This document shows positions 1-7,850 of a stretch of 64,000 nucleotides of DNA, in pieces. The notes under the pieces were generated by a model. That model ran no database searches and was not told the DNA's origin. It saw nothing but the letters and a program-made list of their open reading frames with translations. Source of the stretch: an uncultured Kiritimatiellota bacterium (GTDB lineage: Bacteria > Verrucomicrobiota > Kiritimatiellia > RFP12 > UBA1067); assembly GCA_934635225.1 (NCBI GenBank), contig CAKTYZ010000015.1, forward strand, positions 27,049 to 91,048, read 5' to 3'. The translations under genes and the position numbers were made by a program. Numbering within the stretch: the first letter of the stretch is position 1; every line of letters begins with the position of its first letter.

Positions 1-267
1 ACCCACTGGACGATTTCGACGAAGCAGGACTTCGCCGCCCGTGACGCCTGGGGGCGGGCCTATGACGCGCCGAGTTTCATGCTCTACGAGGACACGACGC
101 TGACGGCGCACTATCTGCCCGCTTCGCGGGACTCGGATGGCGACGGCGTGCCCGACGGACACGAGCTCTACTGGTACGGCGACCTCGCGCCGGACGCCGC
201 GAGCGACACGGACGGCGACGGGTACACGTTCGCCAAGGAACTGGCGAACGGGACGAATCCGCTCTTT

Positions 268-1119
268 CCTGACACGTCTGAGTCAGGCGGCGTCAGCCGT
301 GCGCTGTCGGGCACGTTCCTCTACAATCCGCACCGTTACGCGCCCGTCGTCGTGCGCAGCGAGCCGGAGGGGAGGCTTTGCACCACGACGACGAACTACT
401 GCTCGACGGGCGACCTGCAGCGCACCCCGACCCTCTCCGTCGCGAACGGATTCGCCTACTGGACGGTTGACGGCGTGGCGCAGCGCGACGCCTTTGGACG
501 CGCCCTCGACCAGGTTGTCATCGATCCCGACGCCGCCCACGTCACCGAGGCCGTCGCCCATTACGTCGCGGATAAGGCGGTGCGGTGGTCGCTCTACTGG
601 TACGGGCGCACGGACATCGCAATGGACAGCGACACGGACGGCGACGGCTACACGTTCGCCGAGGAGTTGGCGAACGGCACGAATCCGCATTTTCCTGACA
701 CGTCTGAATCAGGCGGCGTGAGCCGTGCGTTGTCGGGCACGTTCCTCTACAATCCGCACGACTACGCGCCCGTCGTCGTGCGCAGCGAGCCGGAGGGCGC
801 GCTGTTCGCGACGGTGACGAACTATGTGACGGCCGGAGACATTCAGAGGACAGATGCGCCGCCTGTCGCGGACGGCTTCGCCTATTGGACGGTTGATGGC
901 GTGGAGCAGCGCGACGCCTTCGGCCGCGCGCTGGACCAGGCGGTCGTCACGCCGGACAGCGAACATGTCTTTGACGTCGTCGCCCACTACGTCGCTGACG
1001 AGGCCGCGCGGTTGTCCTATTACTGGTACGGGCGTCCGGACGTCGCGATGGACAGCGACACGGACGGCGACGGCTTCACCTTCGCCGAGGAGATCGCGAA
1101 CGGGACGAATCCGCACTTC
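268..1119 (+). repeat. Two ~426-bp tandem repeat units (142 codons each)
   Basis: Units begin at 268 and 694 with nearly identical DNA (CCTGACACGTCTGA-TCAGGC). Each encodes one domain ending with FAYWTVDGV--RDAFGRALDQ, VAHYV and an acidic calcium-loop segment. The third unit start at 1120 diverges, and the sequence before 268 looks like the end of another unit. The high DNA identity indicates recent duplication or gene conversion. Confidence 0.85.
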
Positions 1120-2620
1120 CCCGACACGACGGAGCCGGGCGGAATCGCCTACGCCGACTCGGCGACGCTGGAGGCGAACCTGCAGCCGTTCGACCCGGCG
1201 ACGGGCGCGGTCGTCGGCGAGCGGTTCGAGGAGATTTTCACCTCGCCGTTCGCGGGGAACGCCGCGACGAGCCGGACGTTCGGCCCGAACGCGCGTCCGG
1301 TCGTCGCGGACGTGAACGGCGACGGGCTCTTCGACCTCGTGATCCTCTACGACGGCGGCTACGCGGTCTACCTGAACGGCGGCACGTCCGGCAACCCGAC
1401 GTTCACGCGCGACGACACGGTTTCGACGAACGGCCTCGACCTCGCGCAGGGCTCGCTTGCGGCCTTGGACGGCTTGACGCTCGACGTGCCGCCGACGGAC
1501 GCGGTGAGCTGCGCGTTCGGCGACGTCGATCGGGACGGAATCGCCGACCTGCTCGTGAGCGACGCGGAGGGGCGCATCTGGTTCTACCGGGGGCTGGGCG
1601 AGAACGCCTTCGCCCTGCAGCACAAGGTCTGGGGCGGCTCGCACGCGGGCTTCGCGCCGAGGCTGACGATCGCGCTTGTGGACTGGGACGGAGACGGCGA
1701 CCTCGACTGCGTGTGCGGCACGGCGGACGGCAAGCTCATGCTGCTCGTCGATCCACGCGTCGGGCGGCCGACGAACGTGCAGGCGACGGCGGGCGTCGAC
1801 TCGGTCGTGCTGACGTGGGACCCGAACGGCAACTCGCGCGTGCGCGGCTACGGCGTCTACCGGGGCGCGGACACGAACGCCTACGACCGCATCGAGGCGC
1901 AGTGGCCGCTGCCGCGCTACCGCGACCGGCCGGAGGTCGTGCGGGACTACTACTACCGCGTGACGAGCGTGAGCCGGTTCTACACGAGCGGCAATTCGAC
2001 GCCCACGACGAGCGAGTCCCTGCCGACGGACGCGGTGTACGTGCAGTTCCATCCGCACGTCTGGCTGACGGGCACGAGCGGCTTCACGGGGTCGAACGTG
2101 ACGGTGATCGTCTCGATGAACAACTCGATGGGCATCTCCGCCGAGGGGCTGTCGCTGACGTTCGCCTACGACCCGGCGGTGCTGGCGCCGCGCGGCATCC
2201 GCACGACCGGCCTCACGGCGGGGCTCGTCGCGGGCGGGACGGCCACCGTGCCGTCCGCCGGCACGTGGCGCTTCGCCGCGCAAGGCGGCGAGATCGCGAC
2301 GGGCGCGGGGCGGTTCCTGCTGCTGGACTTCACGATCCTGCCCGTCCACGACGTCACCGAGACGACGGTCACGCTCACGGCCGCGACGGTGAAGGCCCTC
2401 GACGGACGGGCGGTCACGCTCGACCTGCCGCAGTCGGCCACGGTCGAGATCTCCGATTCCGATCCGCTTGTGCCGGCGATTGTCGCCGTGCATGTGGCGG
2501 ACGCGGCGGTTGACAGCGAGACGACGTTCGATTTGCCCGTCACGGTCACGGCGACGGAAACGCTGACGAACTTCGCGGCGACGGTCGCCTGGGACGAGAC
2601 GCTGCTGGAACTGAAGGGTA

Positions 2621-2690
2621 TTCAGACAGGATTCACAGGATTGACAGGATTGGGTGAGAATCTTGTGAATCCTGTCAATCCTGTCAAAAA
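2621..2690. repeat. ACAGGATT inverted-repeat element inside a cohesin-like domain
   Basis: Three ACAGGATT units (GACAGGATTCACAGGATTGA and one more) are followed after a short spacer by inverted units AATCCTGTCAATCCTGTC. The element lies in frame within the surface protein and adds a loop rich in TGF/TGL/NPVNPV after LELKG. A related shorter copy sits at the same point of a paralogous domain at 47864-47915. Confidence 0.75.
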
Positions 2691-2944
2691 CTCGTGTGTC
2701 GTCCAGACGGCGGGCGGAGACTTCGCGCTGACGTTCTACGCGAAGGACCCGGCGTCGGCGGCGACGAACTTCGCGGCGCGGGTGAGCCTGACGGGCGTCG
2801 CGGCGAACGACTGCCACGGCTTCGCCGTCTCGGCGGCGGATGCGGCTGGGACGGTTCTCATCAAGAACGCGCATCCGTGGGTGCCGGCGACGGTCAGCGT
2901 CGGCGTCGGGAGCGTGTCGGTCGAGACGCGCACGACGTTCGAGA

Positions 2945-2956
2945 TGCCCGTCACGC
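2945..2956. other. attL core (TGCCCGTCACGC)
   Basis: Identical 12-mer to 47777-47788. Left of it the host frame reads FEMPVT; right of it begins phage DNA (ATTTTACA at 2957-2964). The same ATTTTACA octamer occurs at 47747-47754 near attR, a possible arm-type motif. Confidence 0.85.
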
Positions 2957-3073
2957 ATTTTACAAGCCGTATGGGGTGATATGGGATTGTATGAGAGCGT
3001 TTGTTTTCAAGGGTTTGCTCGGGGTTGTGTGTTCGCTGATGTTCGCCATTGTTCGGGTTTGCTATAAGGTTTG

Positions 3074-3232
3074 TTATACCTTCGGAACGCCAAGGCGCGA
3101 GGCGAGTTTCTTCTGCGTTTCGTGGATGCCGCGCAGTATGTCCCGTATCTGCTGGAGATAATGCGCCGATGCGATGATGGCGACTATCAGCACCAGCGAA
3201 ACCGTGAGACCGATTCCGGTTGCGAGGTTCAT
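3074..3232 (-). CDS. 52-aa single-pass membrane protein at the left prophage end
   Basis: Short leftward gene starting with ATG at 3232-3230 and ending with TAA at 3076-3074. The product begins MNLATGIGLTVSLVLIVAII, a clear transmembrane segment at residues ~5-23, followed by a basic amphipathic tail (YLQQIRDILRGIHETQKKLA). An AAAGGA ribosome site preceded by the phage leader GGGCAAAACGAAAGG lies just upstream, and a good sigma-70-type promoter lies at 3266-3294. Its position outside the early operon and its own promoter suggest expression in the lysogen, for example in superinfection exclusion; function is not shown by sequence. Confidence 0.72.
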   Translation of the reverse strand: MNLATGIGLTVSLVLIVAIIASAHYLQQIRDILRGIHETQKKLASRLGVPKV

Positions 3233-3265
3233 ATGATTCCTTTCGTTTTGCCCTTGACGGCGGGA

Positions 3266-3294
3266 AGTATATCACACGGCGGGATGTTTCGCAA
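3266..3294 (-). promoter_or_regulatory. Leftward sigma-70-type promoter
   Basis: On the minus strand TTGCGA (3294-3289), a 17-bp spacer and TATACT (3271-3266) precede the 52-aa membrane gene by 33 bp. It is divergent from the early promoter at 3408-3436. Confidence 0.65.
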
Positions 3295-3407
3295 GCGATT
3301 CACCCCGCCGGAGAGAGCGCCCGGAGTGTGTCGATGTGCGTTTCAGCCCCAAAAACAAGGGGTTTCGGCGTGATGTAAGAAAAAATAATTTTTCTTCATT
3401 TTCCCCC

Positions 3408-3436
3408 TTGCGCGTTATAACGCGATGTGGTATAAT
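3408..3436 (+). promoter_or_regulatory. Early rightward promoter with embedded operator palindrome
   Basis: TTGCGC (3408-3413), exactly 17 bp, then TATAAT (3431-3436). The perfect palindrome CGCGTTATAACGCG at 3411-3424 overlaps the -35 box and spacer, where a bound repressor would block RNA polymerase. The same palindrome recurs at 5561-5574 and a close relative at 5491-5506. This is the best candidate for the lytic early promoter and its operator. Confidence 0.72.
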
Positions 3437-3501
3437 TGTGGGCGTCAAGAGCAAATAGGGCGTTTGCGAATGACAGGGCAAAAACGAAAGGAAACAAGAA
3501 G

Positions 3502-3843
3502 ATGCAAAAGCAAGAGTTCGAGAAGAGGACGCCGTTCCTCGACAAGACCGATCACGAGAACTACGCCGACTGGTTCGAGCCGGCGTACATGGGCGCGAAG
3601 AACATCGACAAGGATGACTTCTGCGCGATGCTGAAGGACGAGACGGTGCGCAAGTTCGTCCGTGCGGTCAGCGAGGCGTTCCGCGCCAACGAAGCGACCG
3701 AGAAGGATGCCATGAAGGAACAGCTGCACCTCCGCGATTGCGTGAGGACGCTAAACGGGAAGAACGCCGAGCTGCGCAAGGCGCTGTCGCTGATCTCCGC
3801 AGACTGCGACCGTGCGCTGGTCAAGGCGGAGGCCGCTGCGTAA
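3502..3843 (+). CDS. Early phage protein of unknown function (113 aa)
   Basis: First gene after the early promoter. I chose ATG 3502 because the leader motif GGGCAAAAACGAAAGGA lies at 3476-3492; the frame is open further upstream without a better site. The product (MQKQEFEKRTPFLDKTDHEN...) is hydrophilic and mixed-charge, with a helical C-terminal half (ELRKALSLISADCDRALVKAEAAA). No recognised domain. As the promoter-proximal early gene it may be a host-takeover or regulatory factor, but this is only positional inference. Confidence 0.7.
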   Translation: MQKQEFEKRTPFLDKTDHENYADWFEPAYMGAKNIDKDDFCAMLKDETVRKFVRAVSEAFRANEATEKDAMKEQLHLRDCVRTLNGKNAELRKALSLISADCDRALVKAEAAA

Positions 3844-3848
3844 GATGG

Positions 3849-3906
3849 AACGCCCCGCCTGGCATGGGCAGCCGGGCGGGGCAAGGCAAAACGAAAGGCA
3901 ACGGCA
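3849..3906 (+). promoter_or_regulatory. Hairpin plus leader motif before the ArdA-like gene
   Basis: A perfect 8-bp stem GCCCCGCC (3852-3859) / GGCGGGGC (3875-3882) is followed by GGCAAAACGAAAGG (3885-3898) and then ATG at 3907. The stem sequence is identical to that of the terminator at 46305-46343, but there is no T-run here. It may act as an attenuator, RNA-processing site or translational operator. Confidence 0.5.
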
Positions 3907-4824
3907 ATGAAACTTTACGTCGGCACATACGCGAAGTACAACAACGGAGACCTCTCCGGCGCGTGGCTCGACCTCGACAGGTTTGCGAACGCGGAGGAGT
4001 TCGAGGCGGCATGCAAGCGGATCCACCGCGACGAGCACGACCCCGAGCTGATGTTCCAGGACGTCGAGACGGATCCCGGATGCGACTGGCAGGAGGGACT
4101 GTACAGCGAGAGTTCGATACCCCGCGACTACTGGACGCTCAAGGCCGAGGCGGAGGCCGAGGCGAAGAAGTCCGCGAGCCGCCCGAAGTCGGCGGAGCGG
4201 ATGGAGCAGGAGCGCCTGTGCGCCGTGTACATGGCGGCGAGGGGGTACGACCGCAGCACGGATCGCAGGGCGAGGATGTACGACCGCGAGCGCGACTTCC
4301 TGATGAAGCGCGACCGCTTCGTGGAGCTGTCGGACGGTGTGGTTCTTCCCATCGGCAGGCCGTCGATCCAGACGCGCTTCTGCTGCGGGGAGGACGACCG
4401 GGGGCAGGGCGGCGAGGAGTACGGCACGATGGCGTACGCCCACAAGGTGCTGGAGTACAAGCGCACCGAGGAAGGGTTCAAGCGCGCGAACGTCGGAGAC
4501 TTCGACCGCGAGATGGTCCACCTCGTCGGACGCCGTGCGTGGAGGTTCGCCAGGACGGGCGGAGACGGCGCGGAGACCTGGCGCGGGGACTTCGTTCCGT
4601 GCCTCATGCGCGGCGGACTCACGGACGGGAGCGTGTACCTCGGGAACGCGGCGAACGCCGGACGCCCGGAGACGGTGGTGCGCATCCTCAACGACGAGGA
4701 CATGTGGAGGATGCGCAGAGGGTACATGACCGTGCGGAGGGACTTCAGGAGGCGGGTCAACGCCTACTGGAAGTGCTTCGGCGCGTCCAAGATACAGACA
4801 TGGACATACTGGACAGAGGCGTGA
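3907..4824 (+). CDS. ArdA-like antirestriction protein with an unknown C-terminal extension
   Basis: Residues 1-~80 match the first domain of ArdA DNA-mimic proteins: KLYVGTYAKYNNGDLSGAWL, an acidic HRDEHDPELMFQD segment and EGLYSESSIPRDYW. ArdA proteins block type I restriction by imitating B-form DNA. Typical ArdA is about 165 residues with three domains; here only the first is recognisable, followed by ~220 residues unlike ArdA (a basic stretch near 85-150 and an aromatic C-terminus, RVNAYWKCFGASKIQTWTYW). The early position fits protection of incoming phage DNA. The N-terminal assignment is fairly secure; antirestriction activity of this truncated form is inference. Confidence 0.72.
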   Translation: MKLYVGTYAKYNNGDLSGAWLDLDRFANAEEFEAACKRIHRDEHDPELMFQDVETDPGCDWQEGLYSESSIPRDYWTLKAEAEAEAKKSASRPKSAERMEQERLCAVYMAARGYDRSTDRRARMYDRERDFLMKRDRFVELSDGVVLPIGRPSIQTRFCCGEDDRGQGGEEYGTMAYAHKVLEYKRTEEGFKRANVGDFDREMVHLVGRRAWRFARTGGDGAETWRGDFVPCLMRGGLTDGSVYLGNAANAGRPETVVRILNDEDMWRMRRGYMTVRRDFRRRVNAYWKCFGASKIQTWTYWTEA

Positions 4825-4840
4825 TGGGCGGAGGTGCGAC

Positions 4841-4996
4841 ATGGACTATGCAGAGCATGTGCCGGCGCAGCTGCGCGATCGGTTCGTCACCGCGTACCGT
4901 GGACAGTACGGCTGGTGGTTCGAGTTCGACGGATCCGTCCGCTTCGATGATGTCAGGGGGGGGGCAACTCCCCTTCGCATACGGCGAGTCGATTGA
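4841..4996 (+). CDS. Small ORF broken or recoded at a G9 tract
   Basis: ATG 4841 opens a frame beginning MDYAEHVPAQLRDRFVTAYR that stops at 4994-4996, shortly after nine consecutive G at 4956-4964. Reading one base later beyond the tract (equivalent to eight G) gives a protein-like continuation, QLPFAYGESIEDCRKMMENF, open to 5180 and therefore overlapping the next gene. Either this is a frameshifted gene, a sequencing error in the homopolymer, or a slippage site. No domain recognised. Confidence 0.45.
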   Translation: MDYAEHVPAQLRDRFVTAYRGQYGWWFEFDGSVRFDDVRGGATPLRIRRVD

Positions 4997-5058
4997 GGAC
5001 TGCCGCAAGATGATGGAGAACTTCACGATCATTCAGAGACCAAAGGAGACAAGAGACA

Positions 5059-5340
5059 ATGAGCAAGACAAGCGGACCACACAACCCCGACGACGTGCTG
5101 ATCGGGTTCCTCGACAGCCCGGAGGTAAAGGCGCTAACGGCGCTGGTGGCGGAGGCCGAGGGGGCCGGAACGGTCAGTGACATGTTCCGGGAGTTCATCT
5201 TCGCCCGTGCCGAGGCGCACGGGATGATGCGCGACCGCAAGGTCGTGGGGGAATGGCGCGAGAGAGTCCGGGAGGGAGCCGAGGCGATCCGCGCCGCGAA
5301 ACGAGAACGCAGCGAACGCCGCAAGAAGGCGAACGCGTAA
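5059..5340 (+). CDS. Unknown early protein (93 aa)
   Basis: Starts MSKTSGPHNPDDVLIGFLDS behind an AAAGGAG ribosome site and ends in a highly basic helix (AAKRERSERRKKANA). The pattern of acidic helices followed by a basic tail suggests a nucleic-acid or protein adaptor. No family recognised. The AAAACGAAAGGA leader of the next gene begins directly at its stop codon. Confidence 0.65.
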   Translation: MSKTSGPHNPDDVLIGFLDSPEVKALTALVAEAEGAGTVSDMFREFIFARAEAHGMMRDRKVVGEWRERVREGAEAIRAAKRERSERRKKANA

Positions 5341-5357
5341 AACGAAAGGAACGAGCA

Positions 5358-5534
5358 ATGGCAACAGACATCGGAGTGAAGGCGACCGGCGACCGCAGGG
5401 CGATCGAGCGGATCGCGGCGAAGCGACACACCACGGCATCCGCCGTGGTCAAAAAAGAGCGTGCGCGGATGCGGCGTCTTTTTGGCCGTGGCGCGTTATA
5501 TCGCGCCGACATAATGGGGGCCGCCGCGCGCTGA
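5358..5534 (+). CDS. Small basic early protein (58 aa)
   Basis: ATG 5358 follows the leader AAAACGAAAGGA (5339-5350). The product MATDIGVKATGDRRAIERIA... is very basic (KKERARMRRLFGRG), consistent with nucleic-acid binding. The operator-like palindrome at 5491-5506 lies inside its 3' end, so coding and regulatory functions overlap here. Reality of the gene rests mainly on the leader motif. Confidence 0.5.
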   Translation: MATDIGVKATGDRRAIERIAAKRHTTASAVVKKERARMRRLFGRGALYRADIMGAAAR

Positions 5535-5574
5535 TTTTTTTTGTTTTTTATTTGACATGGCGCGTTATAACGCG
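5488..5574 (+). promoter_or_regulatory. Second and third operator palindromes before the candidate repressor gene
   Basis: GGCGCGTTATATCGCGCC at about 5490-5507 and CGCGTTATAACGCG at 5561-5574 match the palindrome in the early promoter at 3411. TTGACA (5552-5557) directly precedes the third copy, and AAGGAGG directly follows it, so a protein bound here would cover both the promoter region and the translation start of the next gene at 5586. Confidence 0.6.
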
Positions 5575-5585
5575 AAGGAGGGGCG

Positions 5586-5753
5586 ATGAACAAGAACGAG
5601 AAGGCGAAGGTCGAGAAGAAGGTGCGCTGCACCTTCGACCTGACGGAAAGCGAGGCGCGGAAACTGTGCGACCTGCGCTGCGAGCCGAAGCCGAGCACGG
5701 CGGCGGCGCAGGTCTGCCGCATGGCCATCAAGGCGGAGGGCGGTACGAAATGA
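5586..5753 (+). CDS. Candidate ribbon-helix-helix DNA-binding protein (55 aa)
   Basis: Product MNKNEKAKVEKKVRCTFDLT followed by a helix (ESEARKLCDLR) and a second helix (STAAAQVCRMAIKAE). A basic N-terminus, a short strand (VRCTFDL) and two helices is the layout of Arc/MetJ-type ribbon-helix-helix repressors. A strong AAGGAGG site lies at 5575-5581, abutting the palindrome CGCGTTATAACGCG. The three palindromes at 3411, 5491 and 5561 would suit an autoregulated early repressor. Fold and role are inference from pattern and context, not a confirmed family match. Confidence 0.55.
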   Translation: MNKNEKAKVEKKVRCTFDLTESEARKLCDLRCEPKPSTAAAQVCRMAIKAEGGTK

Positions 5754-5956
5754 ACCAGGCCGAAGTGATAGGCGACAAGGAGGCGGCGGAGCTGTTCGGG
5801 CTTTCCCGCGTCGCCCTTCGCCAGCACTGCATGGAGTCGTACGTCTGCCCCAAGGGGAAGGTGGACGTGCGCAAGGCGAACCCCGTCGTGGTTGGGCGGT
5901 GCCGCAGGTGGCGGCGTAGCGCGATCATGGTGGTGCTGTCCACGAAGCCGGAATGA
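5750..5956 (+). CDS. Excisionase/AlpA-like helix-turn-helix protein (68 aa)
   Basis: Overlaps the previous stop by ATGA. EAAELFGLSRVALRQHC is a helix-turn-helix, and the C-terminal VVGRCRRWRRSAIMVVL resembles the wing of MerR-like excisionases (usual RRWRRSDIDAWL pattern). Its place in an early operon of an integrase-bearing prophage suggests an Xis-type directionality factor, though it lies far from int. A transcription regulator is the alternative. Confidence 0.6.
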   Translation: MNQAEVIGDKEAAELFGLSRVALRQHCMESYVCPKGKVDVRKANPVVVGRCRRWRRSAIMVVLSTKPE

Positions 5957-6207
5957 CGGAGGGTCGAAAGATGACGATGGAAGAATGGGACAGGCAGTTG
6001 TCGGGAATGACGCTGGAGGAATACGACCGCGAGATTTGCCGCAGACTGCGGCGCAGACGGCTCAGGGCGGCGGGCGAAGTCGTGGCCGGGGTTCTCGCCC
6101 TTGCCCTGCTCGCGCTCGTAGCGTGGCTGTTTCTCGCGGCTACGCCGGACCAGTTCAGCGCGGAGTGCGAGGCACTGCGCGCCGAGATGGAGGCAAAGGG
6201 CGAATGA
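5953..6207 (+). CDS. Small membrane protein (84 aa)
   Basis: ATGA overlap with the previous gene; an internal ATG at 5971 is an alternative start. After a charged cytoplasmic region (EEWDRQLSGMTLEEYDREIC) and an Arg-rich stretch (RRLRRRRLRAAGE) there is one transmembrane helix, VVAGVLALALLALVAWLFLA, and a short acidic tail. The positive-inside rule places the N-terminus in the cytoplasm. Function unknown. Confidence 0.65.
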   Translation: MTEGRKMTMEEWDRQLSGMTLEEYDREICRRLRRRRLRAAGEVVAGVLALALLALVAWLFLAATPDQFSAECEALRAEMEAKGE

Positions 6208-6259
6208 GGATTTCCCTGCCGCACGGTGCGGCGGGGATGGGCAAACGAAAGGTAAAGAC
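6208..6259 (+). promoter_or_regulatory. Hairpin plus leader motif before parB-like gene 1
   Basis: A 10-bp stem CCCTGCCGCA (6214-6223) / TGCGGCGGGG (6227-6236) with one G-T pair is followed by GGGCAAACGAAAGG (6239-6252) and ATG 6260. Same architecture as at 3849-3906. Confidence 0.5.
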
Positions 6260-7834
6260 ATGAAGACAAAGACGAAGGCCAAGGCTGCGGCCAAGAAGAA
6301 GCAGCCGAAGGAGGTCGAAGCCGTGTCCGCGCCGAAGGCGGCGGATTACGAGCGGAAGCGGACGGAGGTGGAGACGGCGAAACTGAAGTTCGCGCCGTGG
6401 AACCCCCGCCCGAAGATTACGCCCGAGAGCGTGGCGGATCTCGCGTCGAGCATCAGGTCGCTGGGGGTGATCGAGCCTCTTGTGGCGATGATGGACAAGG
6501 ACGGGGGTGCGACGCTGATATCCGGGCACCGGCGTCTCGTGGCCGCCAAGGCTGCGGGGCTCGACAAGGTGCCCTGCGACATCCTCGTCGGCGTGGACGA
6601 GGCGACGGCGCAGCGCATGACGTTCATCGAGAACCTACAGCGCAAGGACGCCGACCCCCTTCTCGAGTCCGAGCTGGTGGGCAGTCTCGTGAAGTCCGGC
6701 ATGAAGCAGGACGAGATCGCCGCCGAGACCGGGCGCGGGCGCGAATGGGTGTCCCGGAGGCTGAACCTCTCGCGGCTCTCGAAGTCGTGGCGTAAGCGCG
6801 TGAAGGACGGCGAGAGGATAACGACCGACTGCCTGGAGCATGTGGCGGCGTACCCCGAGGAGGTGCAGGAGAGGCTGAAAGGCGCGAAGGACTACAACAG
6901 GCGCGACGCGGCGCTCCGCTGGTGCGACATCGAAACCCAGTTCGACCGCGAGACGCAGGACCTGAAAAAGGCCGTGTTCGACCGGACGCCGTGCAAGACG
7001 TGTCCGAACAACACGGGATGCTCGCCCGACCTGTTCGACTGGGACGGCAAGCCCGCCACCTTCGGCAAGTGCATGGACGGGAAGTGCTACAAGCGCAAGG
7101 TGGCAGACGCGATAAAGGCGACGATCGCGGACGCGAAGGCGAACGGGGCGGAGGTGCGCGAGAGCAAGCAGCACCCGGACTACTCCATCAGCCTGCAATC
7201 CAAGCCCGACAAGAATCACGATACGCTGTACGTCTGGAAGGACTGGAACGACGAGACCGTGATGCAGTGGGGCGAGAGGCCCAAGGCCGCGGCGAAGTCC
7301 AGCGGAGGCATGACCGACGAGGAGAAGGAGGCGCGGAAGCGGAAGGTCGCCGCGAACAAGGCGAGGCGGAAGTTGGCCGAGTGGTGCGAGGGCAATCTTT
7401 CGGGGGTGATTATGGCGGCCTACACGGTGGACGTGCAGATCGCCCTTGCGTTCCAGAAAGTGTTCGACATTGGCTGCGAGTGGCGCGTGTTCGGATCGCA
7501 GACGAACGCGTCGGACGCGGCGAGGGCGTACCTGCTCGATACCGATGCGCAGGACTTCGCGCCGATGGAGCGCTGGGCAAGCCTGGCGGCGGCCGAAATC
7601 GCGGCGAAGATAGCCAAGCCGGAGGTCGGCGCGAAGTACGCCGAACTTCTGATCGCGATTCTGCCGCCGACGGCGGAGGCGCTGACAGACGAGGAACGTC
7701 AGCTCGTGGCGTCTGACGCGACGGTGCTGAAACTCCGCGAGCCGGTCAAGGTGGTGTGGACTTCACGGCCAACTGACTCCGAGGCGGAGGGCGATATGCT
7801 GGACGCCGAGGACGACGAGGAAACGGAAGACTGA
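6260..7834 (+). CDS. ParB/Spo0J-domain protein 1 with a cysteine cluster (524 aa)
   Basis: A Lys-rich N-terminus is followed by a ParB N-terminal nuclease/CTPase-like domain: NPRPK, LISGHRRLVAAK (near 88-93) and FIENLQRKDADPLLESE, then a helix-turn-helix-like segment (SGMKQDEIAAETGRGREWVS). Residues ~245-285 carry a cysteine cluster (CKTCPNNTGC...KCMDGKCYKRK) as in many phage ParB-like proteins, suggesting a zinc site. The C-terminal ~220 residues are unassigned. Phage ParB-like proteins may act in nucleoid condensation, gene control or as DNases; with no ParA nearby, classical partition is unlikely. Confidence 0.85.
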   Translation: MKTKTKAKAAAKKKQPKEVEAVSAPKAADYERKRTEVETAKLKFAPWNPRPKITPESVADLASSIRSLGVIEPLVAMMDKDGGATLISGHRRLVAAKAAGLDKVPCDILVGVDEATAQRMTFIENLQRKDADPLLESELVGSLVKSGMKQDEIAAETGRGREWVSRRLNLSRLSKSWRKRVKDGERITTDCLEHVAAYPEEVQERLKGAKDYNRRDAALRWCDIETQFDRETQDLKKAVFDRTPCKTCPNNTGCSPDLFDWDGKPATFGKCMDGKCYKRKVADAIKATIADAKANGAEVRESKQHPDYSISLQSKPDKNHDTLYVWKDWNDETVMQWGERPKAAAKSSGGMTDEEKEARKRKVAANKARRKLAEWCEGNLSGVIMAAYTVDVQIALAFQKVFDIGCEWRVFGSQTNASDAARAYLLDTDAQDFAPMERWASLAAAEIAAKIAKPEVGAKYAELLIAILPPTAEALTDEERQLVASDATVLKLREPVKVVWTSRPTDSEAEGDMLDAEDDEETED

Positions 7835-7850
7835 CGAAAGGAACGATACG

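Larger units (their letters stand above)
1..2979 (+). pseudogene. 5' part of a prophage-split cohesin/dockerin-type surface protein
   Basis: The frame is open from base 1, so the true start lies upstream of the window. In order it shows ~142-residue repeats, each ending in acidic EF-hand-like loops (DSDTDGDG) followed by ELANGTNP; a VCBS/FG-GAP-like stretch near codons 420-590 (DVNGDGLFDL, DVDRDGIADLL, DWDGDGDLDC); a fibronectin-III-like segment near 590-670; then cohesin-like beta-sandwich domains with the recurring pattern LTNF-A-V-W-D--LLELKG. The natural frame ends at 2956; the last codons and the TGA at 2977-2979 are prophage DNA. The 3' remainder is at 47776-49146 in the same frame. Probably a secreted calcium-binding scaffold or adhesin. 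Whether the truncated product is made or folds is unknown. Confidence 0.85.

Noticed and set aside
268..1119. Tandem repeats considered as a CRISPR-like array
   Set aside because: Units are 426 bp, coding and in frame; they are protein domains.
2945..2956. tRNA gene as integration target
   Set aside because: The att core lies inside a protein-coding frame on both sides; no tRNA-like cloverleaf was seen at either end.
2736..3275. 179-codon minus-strand frame across the left junction
   Set aside because: It crosses the att site into host DNA and overlaps the better-supported 52-aa gene in another frame.
5253..5534. 93-codon frame starting at 5253
   Set aside because: It overlaps the preceding gene in another frame; the leader motif supports a start at 5358.
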